Positions 16,823 through 25,034 of a stretch of 42,190 nucleotides of DNA are shown piece by piece. Position 1 is the stretch's first letter, and each line of letters starts with the position of its first letter. This stretch comes from an uncultured Bacteroidota bacterium (GTDB taxonomy: Bacteria; Bacteroidota; Bacteroidia; Flavobacteriales; Flavobacteriaceae), in NCBI GenBank assembly GCA_902616905.1, contig CACMUP010000012.1, positions 1 to 42,190 on the forward strand. The letters are read 5' to 3'. The notes under the pieces are model-generated. The model ran no database searches, was not told the DNA's origin, and was given only the letters and a program-made list of their open reading frames with translations. Both the position numbers and the translations under genes were made by a program.

Positions 16823-18016
16823 CTATAAAATAGCTTTTTGCACTTTTTCAGCTGCTTCTTGAAACGCAGTTGCTGATAATACATTTAGACCTGATGAATC
16901 AATAATTTCTTTAGCTATGTCAGAATTAGTTCCTTGCAATCGAACGATTAAAGGAACTTTAATTGAATCACCCATATTTCTATATGCATCAACAATACCT
17001 TGGGCTACACGATCACACCTAACAATACCTCCAAAAATATTTACTAGAATTGCTTTTACTTTGGGATCTTTCAATATTAATCTAAAAGCTGTTTCTACTC
17101 GTGCTGCATCAGCGGTGCCACCCACATCAAGAAAGTTTGCTGGGTCACCACCCGCTTGTTTAATCAAATCCATTGTTGCCATTGCAAGACCTGCTCCATT
17201 AACCATACAACCCACATTTCCATCTAAGTCAACATAATTAAGTCCTACTTCACGAGCTTCTACTTCAACTGGATTTTCCTCGCTTAAATCACGCATTTCT
17301 TCAAATTCCTTATGTCTAAAAAGACTATTATCGTCCAAAGTTACTTTTGCATCAACAGCAATAACTTTATTATCCGAAGTCTTCAAAACTGGATTAATTT
17401 CAAATAATGAAGCGTCTGAACCTACATAGGCTTTATATAAAGCAGTAATAAATTTTGTCATTTCTTTAAAAGCTACTCCTGAAAGACCAAGGTTAAATGC
17501 TACTTTGCGAGCCTGAAAACCCTGGAGTCCTAGAGATGGATCAATATCCTCGGTAAAAATTAAATGTGGAGTTGCTTCTGCAACAGCTTCAATATCCATT
17601 CCTCCTTCAGTAGAGTACATAATCATATTTCTACCAGTTGCTCTATTTAATAAAACAGAAATATAAAATTCTTTAGGCTCGGTTTCACCTGGATAATAAA
17701 CATCTTCTGCTATGAGTACTTGATTTACTTTTTTCCCCTTTGGAGGTGTTTGTGGGGTAATAAGTTGCATTCCAATAATTTCACTAGAGATTTTTTCTAA
17801 ATCTGCGAGACTTTTTGCCAGCTTTACTCCTCCTCCCTTTCCGCGTCCTCCAGCATGTATTTGAGCCTTTACAACATGAATGGAAGTTCCAGTTGATTCT
17901 GTCAATTCTTTTGCCGCAACTAAAGCTTCACTTGGTGTTTTGGCTACAATTCCTCGCTGAATGCTCACTCCAAAACTGGCTAACAATTCTTTCCCTTGAT
18001 ATTCGTGTAAATTCAT
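16823..18016 (-). CDS. sucC: Succinyl-CoA synthetase (ADP-forming) subunit beta
   Basis: 397 residues, full length. With the alpha subunit it interconverts succinyl-CoA and succinate with substrate-level phosphorylation in the TCA cycle. N-terminal ATP-grasp domain: MNLHEYQGKELLASFGV, the glycine-rich AGGRGKGGGVKLA and the metal-binding INPVL region; C-terminal CoA-ligase domain with GCMVNGAGLAMATMD, FLDVGGTA and NIFGGIVRCD. sucD is not adjacent. The gene also indirectly supplies or consumes succinyl-CoA used by DapD in this window, though that is a general metabolic link, not evidence of co-regulation. Confidence 0.97.
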   Translation of the reverse strand: MNLHEYQGKELLASFGVSIQRGIVAKTPSEALVAAKELTESTGTSIHVVKAQIHAGGRGKGGGVKLAKSLADLEKISSEIIGMQLITPQTPPKGKKVNQVLIAEDVYYPGETEPKEFYISVLLNRATGRNMIMYSTEGGMDIEAVAEATPHLIFTEDIDPSLGLQGFQARKVAFNLGLSGVAFKEMTKFITALYKAYVGSDASLFEINPVLKTSDNKVIAVDAKVTLDDNSLFRHKEFEEMRDLSEENPVEVEAREVGLNYVDLDGNVGCMVNGAGLAMATMDLIKQAGGDPANFLDVGGTADAARVETAFRLILKDPKVKAILVNIFGGIVRCDRVAQGIVDAYRNMGDSIKVPLIVRLQGTNSDIAKEIIDSSGLNVLSATAFQEAAEKVQKAIL

Positions 18017-18136
18017 AAAAAAATTCTAAAATCATTACAAAATATACAAAGACTTGTTGAAATCAGAAAAACCACACTTAATTATTTTGTTATAGACATA
18101 ACATTTTATTAAAATTTGAAATAGATTACCTCTAAA

Positions 18137-18167
18137 TTTGACCTTTGTAATTAACTACCTAATTTTG
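18137..18167 (+). promoter_or_regulatory. Full-consensus Bacteroidota promoter for lysA
   Basis: TTTG at 18137-18140, a spacer of exactly 19 bases, then TAATTTTG at 18160-18167: a complete match to the TTTG-N19-TAnnTTTG consensus. It is the best promoter in the window. The ATG at 18185 is 17 bases after the -7 box, giving a leader of about 12 bases. A second TAnnTTTG (TAAATTTG, 18133-18140) overlaps the -33 box. Confidence 0.75.
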
Positions 18168-18184
18168 ATCAATCATTAGTATAT

Positions 18185-19411
18185 ATGAATTATTCTATTT
18201 TAAAATCGATAGCTGAAAAACATAAATGTCCTGTTTATGTATACGACGGTAATAAAATAAAAAAACAGTATGAACGACTTTCAAATGCTTTTAGCGGTAT
18301 TAAAAAATTAAAAATTAATTATGCATGTAAAGCGCTATCAAACATTTCGATACTTAGTTTGATAAGATCCTTAGGATCTGGTCTGGATACTGTATCAGTC
18401 CAAGAAGTTCAGCTTGGATTGAAAGCTGGTTTTGAAGCCGAAAATATAATTTACACACCAAATGGAGTATCCATGGACGAAATTGAGAAAGTAGCTTCAT
18501 TAGGTGTTCAAATAAATATTGATAATCTTTCTATTCTAGAAATGTTCGGAACTAAATATCCAGATACACCTGTATGCATAAGAATCAACCCTCACGTTTT
18601 GGCAGGAGGTAATAGTAACATATCAGTTGGACATATCGATTCAAAATTTGGTATTTCTATTCACCAAATACCTCATGTTTTACGGATTGTGGAGAACACA
18701 AAAATGCATATTAATGGGGTTCATATGCATACTGGTAGTGATATACTTGATATCGAGGTTTTTCTTCATGCAGCAGAAATTTTATTTGACATAGCTTCCA
18801 AATTCAATGACTTAGATTTTATTGATTTTGGAAGTGGATTTAAAGTGCCATACAAATTCGGTGATATTGAAACTAATATTGAAGAATTAGGTGAAAAACT
18901 ATCTAAAAGGTTTCATAGTTTTTGTAAATCCTATGGAAAAGAATTAGAATTAGCCTTTGAACCTGGGAAATTTTTAGTTAGTGAAGCAGGTTATTTTTTA
19001 ACTACAGTCAATGCAATCAAACAGACTACTTCTACAGTTTTTGCACAAGTTGATTCAGGTTTTAATCATTTAATTAGACCTATGCTATATGGTTCACATC
19101 ATGAAATTATTAATATTTCAAATCCGAAAGGAAAAGAACGATTCTATACAGTTGTTGGTTATATATGTGAAACCGACACCTTTGGAAACAACCGTAAAAT
19201 ATCCGAAATATCTGAGGGAGACACACTCGCTTTTAAAAACTCTGGAGCTTACTGCTTTACCATGGCTAGCAATTACAATTCTAGATACCGCCCTGCAGAA
19301 ATTCTTTGGTATAATGAAAAATCACAAATAATTAGAAAAGAAGAAACCTTTGAGGATCTAGTTCAAAATCAAATTTTAATAGATTTTAGCAAAAAAGTTG
19401 CTGTAAGTTAG
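18185..19411 (+). CDS. lysA: Diaminopimelate decarboxylase
   Basis: 408 residues. PLP-dependent, fold-type III (alanine-racemase-like barrel plus beta domain), converting meso-diaminopimelate to lysine in the cytoplasm. The PLP-binding lysine is Lys49 in NYACKA. Further family motifs: INPHVLAGGNSNISVGH, HMHTGSDI, DFGSGFKVPY, the phosphate-binding FEPGKFLV, the catalytic-cysteine motif as CETDTFG, and the C-terminal SGAYCFTMASNYN that contacts the partner subunit. Start ATG is supported by a perfect promoter 12-17 bases upstream. It shares the lysine/DAP pathway with dapD. The stop overlaps the convergent flavoprotein gene by 4 bases. Confidence 0.95.
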   Translation: MNYSILKSIAEKHKCPVYVYDGNKIKKQYERLSNAFSGIKKLKINYACKALSNISILSLIRSLGSGLDTVSVQEVQLGLKAGFEAENIIYTPNGVSMDEIEKVASLGVQINIDNLSILEMFGTKYPDTPVCIRINPHVLAGGNSNISVGHIDSKFGISIHQIPHVLRIVENTKMHINGVHMHTGSDILDIEVFLHAAEILFDIASKFNDLDFIDFGSGFKVPYKFGDIETNIEELGEKLSKRFHSFCKSYGKELELAFEPGKFLVSEAGYFLTTVNAIKQTTSTVFAQVDSGFNHLIRPMLYGSHHEIINISNPKGKERFYTVVGYICETDTFGNNRKISEISEGDTLAFKNSGAYCFTMASNYNSRYRPAEILWYNEKSQIIRKEETFEDLVQNQILIDFSKKVAVS

Positions 19412-20352
19412 TTGATCTCTTTAAGATTATTTAGAGAGTTATTATAAGTTAAAATAAATTCTCCTATAATTTCTGAAGCTGGGATAATTTTATCAATTTG
19501 AGCAGATACTTGACCAATTTCTAGTTCTCCTTCAACTAGATCTCCCTCAAACATACCTTTTTTAGCCCTACCTCTACCTAAGGCTTTTCTTAACTCTTCA
19601 ATGCTTGCCCCACTTTTGTATAAATTATGTATTTTTTCATAAAATTCATTTTTTATTAAACGAACAGGCGTAAGTTCTTTAAGAGTAAGTAGTGTACTAC
19701 CCTGCTTTGCCTTTATTACCTCTTCTTTAAATTTAGGATGAGATGAGGCTTCGGGTGTTGCGACGAATCGAGAGCCTACTTGTACAGCTTTGGCTCCTAA
19801 TGCCATTGCAGCAAGCATGGCTTCACCTGAGCCTATTCCCCCAGCTGCAATTAATGGAATATTAATTGATTTTTTTATTAATGGGATTAGAGTCATGGTA
19901 GTAGTTTCCTCTCTTCCGTTATGTCCCCCAGCCTCAAATCCCTCTGCAACAACAGCATCAACACCACATTCTTCTGCTTTGAGTGCAAATTTTACTGAAC
20001 TAACAACATGAGCTACAGTACAATTATTATCTTTCAGATATGAGGTCCAAAGTTTTGGATTTCCAGCCGCAGTGAATACTATTGGAACCTCTTCTTCTAT
20101 AATTATCCTCATTAGTTTATCAATATCGGGATATAATAACGGTACATTTACACCGAAAGGTTTTTGGGTAGCAGCTTTACATTTCTGGATATGTTCTCGT
20201 AATACTTCGGGGTACATAGAACCCGACCCAATTAGGCCTAGTCCACCAGCATTGCTAACAGCAGATGCTAACCGCCATCCACTCGTCCAAACCATTCCTG
20301 CCTGAATGATGGGATATTGAATATTAAATAATCTACAAATTGGATTTCCCAT
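19408..20352 (-). CDS. Nitronate monooxygenase / FabK-like FMN-dependent enzyme
   Basis: 314 residues, TIM-barrel FMN protein of the NPD family. N-terminal YPIIQAGM and NAGGLGLIG, the His-containing GFEAGGHNG at 138-146 (His144), and phosphate-binding GGIGSG followed by AVQVGSRF are visible. The family includes nitronate monooxygenases, which detoxify nitronates such as 3-nitropropionate, and enoyl-ACP reductase FabK. Sequence inspection does not separate the two cleanly. It is on the opposite strand from lysA with a 4-base stop overlap and no operon partner. Confidence 0.85.
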   Translation of the reverse strand: MGNPICRLFNIQYPIIQAGMVWTSGWRLASAVSNAGGLGLIGSGSMYPEVLREHIQKCKAATQKPFGVNVPLLYPDIDKLMRIIIEEEVPIVFTAAGNPKLWTSYLKDNNCTVAHVVSSVKFALKAEECGVDAVVAEGFEAGGHNGREETTTMTLIPLIKKSINIPLIAAGGIGSGEAMLAAMALGAKAVQVGSRFVATPEASSHPKFKEEVIKAKQGSTLLTLKELTPVRLIKNEFYEKIHNLYKSGASIEELRKALGRGRAKKGMFEGDLVEGELEIGQVSAQIDKIIPASEIIGEFILTYNNSLNNLKEIN

Positions 20353-20584
20353 TATGTATAAATCTATTTGTTAAAGAGTTTTAATACACTATAATAATTT
20401 GCAACATTAAAAATCATTAGAAAGAAAATGATAAAAATAATAATTTAAAAAATCAAATATATTTTAATAAATACTCCCATTTATGATTTTTATGTAGATA
20501 GTGTTAACAGAACCATGCTTTTTAGTTTATTAATTTTTTAGTTTATAGTCTTAAATTTTTTGTATTTTGTTATATCTAACAAAA

Positions 20585-22717
20585 ATGATAATGTCACTTC
20601 AACATAAATTTTCAATTGTCTTTATAACCGGCTTCTTTTTATTTTTTTCATCATGTATTATGGATCAAGATGAAGAGAAAAATCAATTTAGATTGATCCC
20701 CTCTTTGTCTGAGATGAATTTCAAACAAGGGCTTTATAAGCATAAAATAGAAAAAATTAGATTTGCTTATAGCCCAACGGGCGATTCACTTCCAATTTTG
20801 TATGGATTAACACAAAACGTAAAAATAACAGATAATCCAGAGGATGCCCAAATTGAATTTGCAATTCAATCCAATGAAAAGTTTATCCCAGAATCATATT
20901 CACTTGAAATCAAAGAAGAAAAGATTATTATAAAAGCAATTGATTCTGCTGGACTACTCTATGGATTCATAACCTTGAATCAGTTAATGGAGGATGCTGA
21001 AGCTCAAGATATATTTCTTCCTACAGCAGAAATTTTTGATGCTCCAAAAATTACTTTTCGACCAATACAAATTGATGTAAAACATCATCTAGAAAAAAAA
21101 ACCTATTATTATGATCTTCTTGATGAATTGGCGCAATTGAAAATTAATGGTATAATTTTAGAAATTGAAGACAAGCTTAAATACAAAAGAAGACCTGAGG
21201 TAGCGTCAAGTGATGCGTTGACTATCGAAGAATGGAGAGAAATCAGTAAATATGCTTTAGCTAGAAATATTGAAATTAGTCCCCTAGTACAGGGTTTGGG
21301 TCATGCCTCCTTTGTATTAAAACACAAAAAAAATGAATACTTAAGAGATGATCCAAATAGCGATTGGGCTTTCAATCCTCTCGATCCAAAAACGTATGAA
21401 TTGCAATTTGATTTATATCTTGATGCAATTGAAGCATTCCCTCATGGAAAATATTTACACGTTGGGGGGGATGAGGTTCAAACATCTGGAAGAGGAAGTG
21501 GAAAAAGCCCTTTAGAATTAAATTTAATTTGGCTCAATAAGGTAACTTCATTTGCATCTAAACAAAACAGAATCCCAATTTTTTGGGATGATATGCCATT
21601 AAAGCAAGCAAACCTCATGAAGCCCATTTATTCTGATAAAATGTCTAAATCAGAAGTAGATTCTATTTGGTTGGCTAATGAACCAAACTTAAATCGTTTT
21701 ATCGAACAGTTTCCAAAAAATTGTGTTTACATGCGTTGGAATTATCATATGGCTGAATCTTATGGGAATGCAAAAGCAATGGACTGGTTCTCATCTAATG
21801 GATTTAAAGTTATGGGAGCTACAGCTGGGCAAACAAGATGGACACTTATGCCACAAAGAGAAAGTAACATTGATCAAATAATGATTTTTGTTGAACAGTC
21901 AATAAAAAGAAATTATAATGGATTATTATTAACTCTGTGGGATGATGATTCGCCTCATTTTGAATTGTATAAAAGAGGTATATACGCTTTTGCAGAATTT
22001 TCATGGGGAGGATTAAATAGAACTAAAGAGGAATTTAAAAAGGCATATCGACATCGTAAATTTGGAAATAGTTTTCACTCAGAAAAATATTCATTTATTG
22101 ATTTACTTGACGAACCTGTGGCTCTTTGGACCAATTTATTTGTAGAAGAAGGAACGCATAGAAATACCCTTAATCAAATTAAAGATCCAATAGAAAAGCA
22201 TATTATTGACTTACCTGATTTTGAGAAAAAAGGAGATTGGTCTAAAAAATATGCTAAACGTCTTGCTGAATTGGAGCTACAAAAAAAGAAATTAAAAAAA
22301 GTAAAAAAAACTTTAGATATTATTCAAAAAACAGGGGCAAAAGCAGATTATAATCTTTTGATATACGGACAAGTAAGTAATCTAGTAGACTATAATTTTA
22401 GATTAATGGAAAAATTATACAATTTTGATAAAGCAAAAACTATTGATGAGGAAACTGATCGTCTGGAGGCTTTATACGAAATAAAAAATGAGTTTGGATT
22501 GATAAGAAAAGAATTTGAACGAGTCTACAGTCAAACACGTATACTTGATAAACCAGAAAATTATATTTTAGATCAAGACCATCATCGCCACCCGGCTAAT
22601 CAGACGGCTAATTTTGATTGGCAATTTACCTCTGAAATAATGCTTCTCAAAAAAATTGAGAAGCATTTTAAATCTAAAAACTACTTAATGGAGGGAACCA
22701 AAACTAGTATTAAATAA
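20585..22717 (+). CDS. GH20 hexosaminidase lipoprotein, hexosaminidase-D-like
   Basis: About 710 residues from the ATG at 20585 (20591 also possible); a TTG 18 bases upstream is less likely because the signal peptide starts properly at 20585. Lipobox FFSSC with Cys24, followed by acidic IMDQDEE, which resembles a Bacteroidota surface-export signal. GH20b domain about 40-150; catalytic barrel about 155-480. PLVQGLGHASFVLKH at 233-247 is close to the PLxQTFGHxEFxLKH motif of hexosaminidase D. The catalytic pair is Asp296-Glu297 in VGGDE. Residues 520-710 are helical, Lys/Glu-rich and probably coiled-coil. Substrate: terminal beta-linked GalNAc or GlcNAc (family knowledge). It overlaps a convergent gene by 8 bases. 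Confidence 0.85.
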   Translation: MIMSLQHKFSIVFITGFFLFFSSCIMDQDEEKNQFRLIPSLSEMNFKQGLYKHKIEKIRFAYSPTGDSLPILYGLTQNVKITDNPEDAQIEFAIQSNEKFIPESYSLEIKEEKIIIKAIDSAGLLYGFITLNQLMEDAEAQDIFLPTAEIFDAPKITFRPIQIDVKHHLEKKTYYYDLLDELAQLKINGIILEIEDKLKYKRRPEVASSDALTIEEWREISKYALARNIEISPLVQGLGHASFVLKHKKNEYLRDDPNSDWAFNPLDPKTYELQFDLYLDAIEAFPHGKYLHVGGDEVQTSGRGSGKSPLELNLIWLNKVTSFASKQNRIPIFWDDMPLKQANLMKPIYSDKMSKSEVDSIWLANEPNLNRFIEQFPKNCVYMRWNYHMAESYGNAKAMDWFSSNGFKVMGATAGQTRWTLMPQRESNIDQIMIFVEQSIKRNYNGLLLTLWDDDSPHFELYKRGIYAFAEFSWGGLNRTKEEFKKAYRHRKFGNSFHSEKYSFIDLLDEPVALWTNLFVEEGTHRNTLNQIKDPIEKHIIDLPDFEKKGDWSKKYAKRLAELELQKKKLKKVKKTLDIIQKTGAKADYNLLIYGQVSNLVDYNFRLMEKLYNFDKAKTIDEETDRLEALYEIKNEFGLIRKEFERVYSQTRILDKPENYILDQDHHRHPANQTANFDWQFTSEIMLLKKIEKHFKSKNYLMEGTKTSIK
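22639..22667. terminator. 12-bp hairpin in the GH20 3' coding end, possible terminator of the convergent operon
   Basis: AATGCTTCTCAA (22639-22650) pairs perfectly with TTGAGAAGCATT (22656-22667) around a 5-base loop. It lies inside the last 80 bases of the GH20 gene but 43-71 bases downstream of the stop of the minus-strand isomerase gene. Since those convergent genes overlap there is no intergenic space for a terminator. It lacks a long T run on either strand, so activity is uncertain. Confidence 0.45.
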
Positions 22718-23624
22718 ACTGATCCACTTTTTTATAAGATTTAATTACATCCATTTCACCCTCCTTACCTCTATTATAGTTCCCGTGTTCCATTCCTAAA
22801 ATTCCCTTATACCCTTTACTATGGATGAATTTAAAAACATTACTATAATTGATTTCTCCTGTAGTAGGTTCTTTCCTACCTGGATTATCTCCAATCTGGA
22901 AATAGCCAATTTGATCCCAGCATAAATTTATATTTGGGATTAGATTACCTTCTTGGATTTGTTGGTGATAGATGTCAAACAAAATTTTACATGAGGGAGA
23001 ATCTACCGTTTTACATATTTCGTAAGCCTGTGGACTTTCAGATAAAAATAATCCTGGATGATCTCTAAAGTTTAATGGTTCTAAAACCATTACCAAACCA
23101 TGAGGCTCGAGCAAGGCACAAGCTTGTTTTAAACTTTCTACAACATGAGCGGTCTGATAAGACATATTCTGCCTCAAATCCACATGGCCAGGAACAACAG
23201 TCATCCATTTGGCGTTAACACGTTTGGCAACTGGTATTGCTTTCTTTATAAAATCTAAAAATTCTTCTCTTAATTTAATATCACCACTAGCAAGATTTGG
23301 TTTTTGCCAATAAATCTCGTGTGCCACAAAAACTCCCATACTGAGTCCTCTTTTTTCCATGGTTTTGGCCATTTTTTCTTGGAGACTTACATCACGTCTT
23401 CGCATATCATTATCTTCAAAAGCTGTGAAACCCTGATCAGCCATAAAATTAAGCTGATCAATTGGATCATTTCCAGCGTGATGTCGAAACATTCCTAAAT
23501 GAGGGGCATAATTTAGATTAAAATTGTATGCTTTAGTGTGTTTAGAATAGTTTCCAAAATAACTTGCGTTAGCGAGTCCAACTCCAGCCATAATGGAGGC
23601 TTTTGTAAAATTTCTACGATTCAT
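22710..23624 (-). CDS. Hydroxypyruvate isomerase-family TIM-barrel protein, Tat-exported
   Basis: 304 residues. N-terminal twin-arginine signal: Arg3-Arg4 in NRRNFTK followed by a hydrophobic stretch, so the folded protein is probably exported. The rest is a sugar-isomerase/AP-endonuclease-2 barrel with Hyi-type motif PGRKEPTTGEINY at 248-260. Likely metal ligands Glu182 (LEPLN), Asp217 (FDIYH), Gln243 and Glu279 (MEHG) match family spacing. Cytoplasmic members isomerise hydroxypyruvate or sugars; exported members in Bacteroidota include enzymes that cleave or epimerise 3-keto-glycosides. It follows the oxidoreductase gene by 2 bases, so the two are co-expressed. The exact substrate is unknown. 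Confidence 0.85.
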   Translation of the reverse strand: MNRRNFTKASIMAGVGLANASYFGNYSKHTKAYNFNLNYAPHLGMFRHHAGNDPIDQLNFMADQGFTAFEDNDMRRRDVSLQEKMAKTMEKRGLSMGVFVAHEIYWQKPNLASGDIKLREEFLDFIKKAIPVAKRVNAKWMTVVPGHVDLRQNMSYQTAHVVESLKQACALLEPHGLVMVLEPLNFRDHPGLFLSESPQAYEICKTVDSPSCKILFDIYHQQIQEGNLIPNINLCWDQIGYFQIGDNPGRKEPTTGEINYSNVFKFIHSKGYKGILGMEHGNYNRGKEGEMDVIKSYKKVDQFI

Positions 23625-23626
23625 TT

Positions 23627-25003
23627 TTAAATCATTTTAGTTTTTCCTGGAGTTGGTATAGGGTAGTTCCCTTCACTATCTGGTATGGATGGAGGAGTTG
23701 ATTCCCATGTGACTTTTTCTGGCATTAAATGTAACTCAGAATTTAGAGCTTCTTCCATTGTGATTTTTTTACCAGTATAAGTTGCCATTCTACCTAAAAT
23801 CGCTGTTAAGGTGCTCATGGCTCCATTCTCAGTATCTGAAATTACTCCACCGTTACGAATTGATGCAAATAGCTTGTCGTGTTCAACTTGATATGGGTTT
23901 GGATCTTCACCCCATTTTTTTGGATACTTATATTTAGAATTTCCATCAAGGTCTGTAATTTCTCCTTTACCAATCTCAATACTACCCTTTGTGCCTTGGA
24001 AAACTTCGTCTACCCTTCTCATTGTACCTTTGATGTGTCGACATTGACTAGAAATTACGGCTCCGCTTGCATAAGTAAATTCAACAAAATGATGATCAAA
24101 AATTTCACCATGGTCTTTTCCAGTTCTTACTTGTCTTCCACCCATGCCTTGTGCTGAAACAGGATAATCTCCAATAAACCAATTTGCTACGTCAATGTTA
24201 TGAATGTGCTGTTCTAAGATATGATCTCCACAAAGCCAGTTAAAATAATACCAATTTCTCATTTGGTATTCCAACTCACTTTGCCCAGCTTTTCTTCTTT
24301 TTGTCCATACACCTGCATCATTCCAATATACTTGACCACCTCTGATTTTACCAATTGCACCTTGGTCAATACGTTGTTTTAAATCAATATATTTTGACTG
24401 ATAGTGCCTTTGTAATCCTACTACAACATTAAGTTTTTTAGCTTTGGCCATTTTAGCAGCAGCTAAAACTTTACGAATCCCAACGGGATCTGTAGCTAAG
24501 GGTTTTTCCATAAAAACATGCTTACCATTTGCAATAGCATACTCAAAGTGATAAGGACGGAATCCAGGAGGTGTGGTTAAAATGACAACATCTGCCAAGT
24601 CAATTGCTTTTTTGTAAGCATCAAATCCTACAAACTTATTTTTTTCTTTTATTGAAATTTTTCTTTTAGTACCTTTATGAGTAGAAGTGCTGTAATCAAG
24701 TTTTTCCTCCCCTTCGAAATGTTTTTGTATTCCCCTCAAACTTTTTTCGATTCTGTCAGCAAAGGCATCAGCCATAGCTACAAGTTCAACATTTTCGTCA
24801 GCTGTTAGAGCCTGTACAGCGGCTCCAGAACCTCTACCTCCGCATCCGACAAGAGCTAGCTTTAATTTTTTTTCTCCATTAACATTAGCCATAGCTTCTA
24901 CTGATAAGGGAACAGATAATAGCCCACTTGTTGCTAAAGCTGTTCGCTTTACAAAAGAACGACGAGTCAATTCTTGGTCTTTTAAATTGTTTTTATTTTT
25001 CAT
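23627..25003 (-). CDS. Gfo/Idh/MocA family oxidoreductase, Tat-exported
   Basis: 458 residues. Twin-arginine signal TRRSFVKR (Arg14-Arg15) with hydrophobic core to about residue 38. Rossmann NAD(P)-binding motif GCGGRGSG at 53-60, the catalytic/cofactor motif EKP at 166-168, and the C-terminal substrate domain with GDHILEQHIHNID at 259-271 carrying the conserved Asp and His. Family members oxidise sugar hydroxyls, often via tightly bound NAD. Being Tat-exported suggests the folded, cofactor-loaded enzyme works in the periplasm. It is the middle gene of SUMF1-like - oxidoreductase - isomerase. It does not show the features I would expect of a GH109 glycosidase, though that family has a related fold. 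Confidence 0.88.
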   Translation of the reverse strand: MKNKNNLKDQELTRRSFVKRTALATSGLLSVPLSVEAMANVNGEKKLKLALVGCGGRGSGAAVQALTADENVELVAMADAFADRIEKSLRGIQKHFEGEEKLDYSTSTHKGTKRKISIKEKNKFVGFDAYKKAIDLADVVILTTPPGFRPYHFEYAIANGKHVFMEKPLATDPVGIRKVLAAAKMAKAKKLNVVVGLQRHYQSKYIDLKQRIDQGAIGKIRGGQVYWNDAGVWTKRRKAGQSELEYQMRNWYYFNWLCGDHILEQHIHNIDVANWFIGDYPVSAQGMGGRQVRTGKDHGEIFDHHFVEFTYASGAVISSQCRHIKGTMRRVDEVFQGTKGSIEIGKGEITDLDGNSKYKYPKKWGEDPNPYQVEHDKLFASIRNGGVISDTENGAMSTLTAILGRMATYTGKKITMEEALNSELHLMPEKVTWESTPPSIPDSEGNYPIPTPGKTKMI

Positions 25004-25034
25004 TTTATTTATTTATTTATAATTAATAATTTAT

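Noticed and set aside
20567-20569. TTG as the start of the second GH20
   Set aside because: The ATG at 20585 directly precedes a good lipoprotein signal peptide.
23627-25003. GH109 alpha-N-acetylgalactosaminidase
   Set aside because: It shares the Gfo/Idh/MocA fold and a Tat signal, but its EKP and GDHILEQHIHNID regions look like ordinary oxidoreductases rather than GH109 sequences I can recall.
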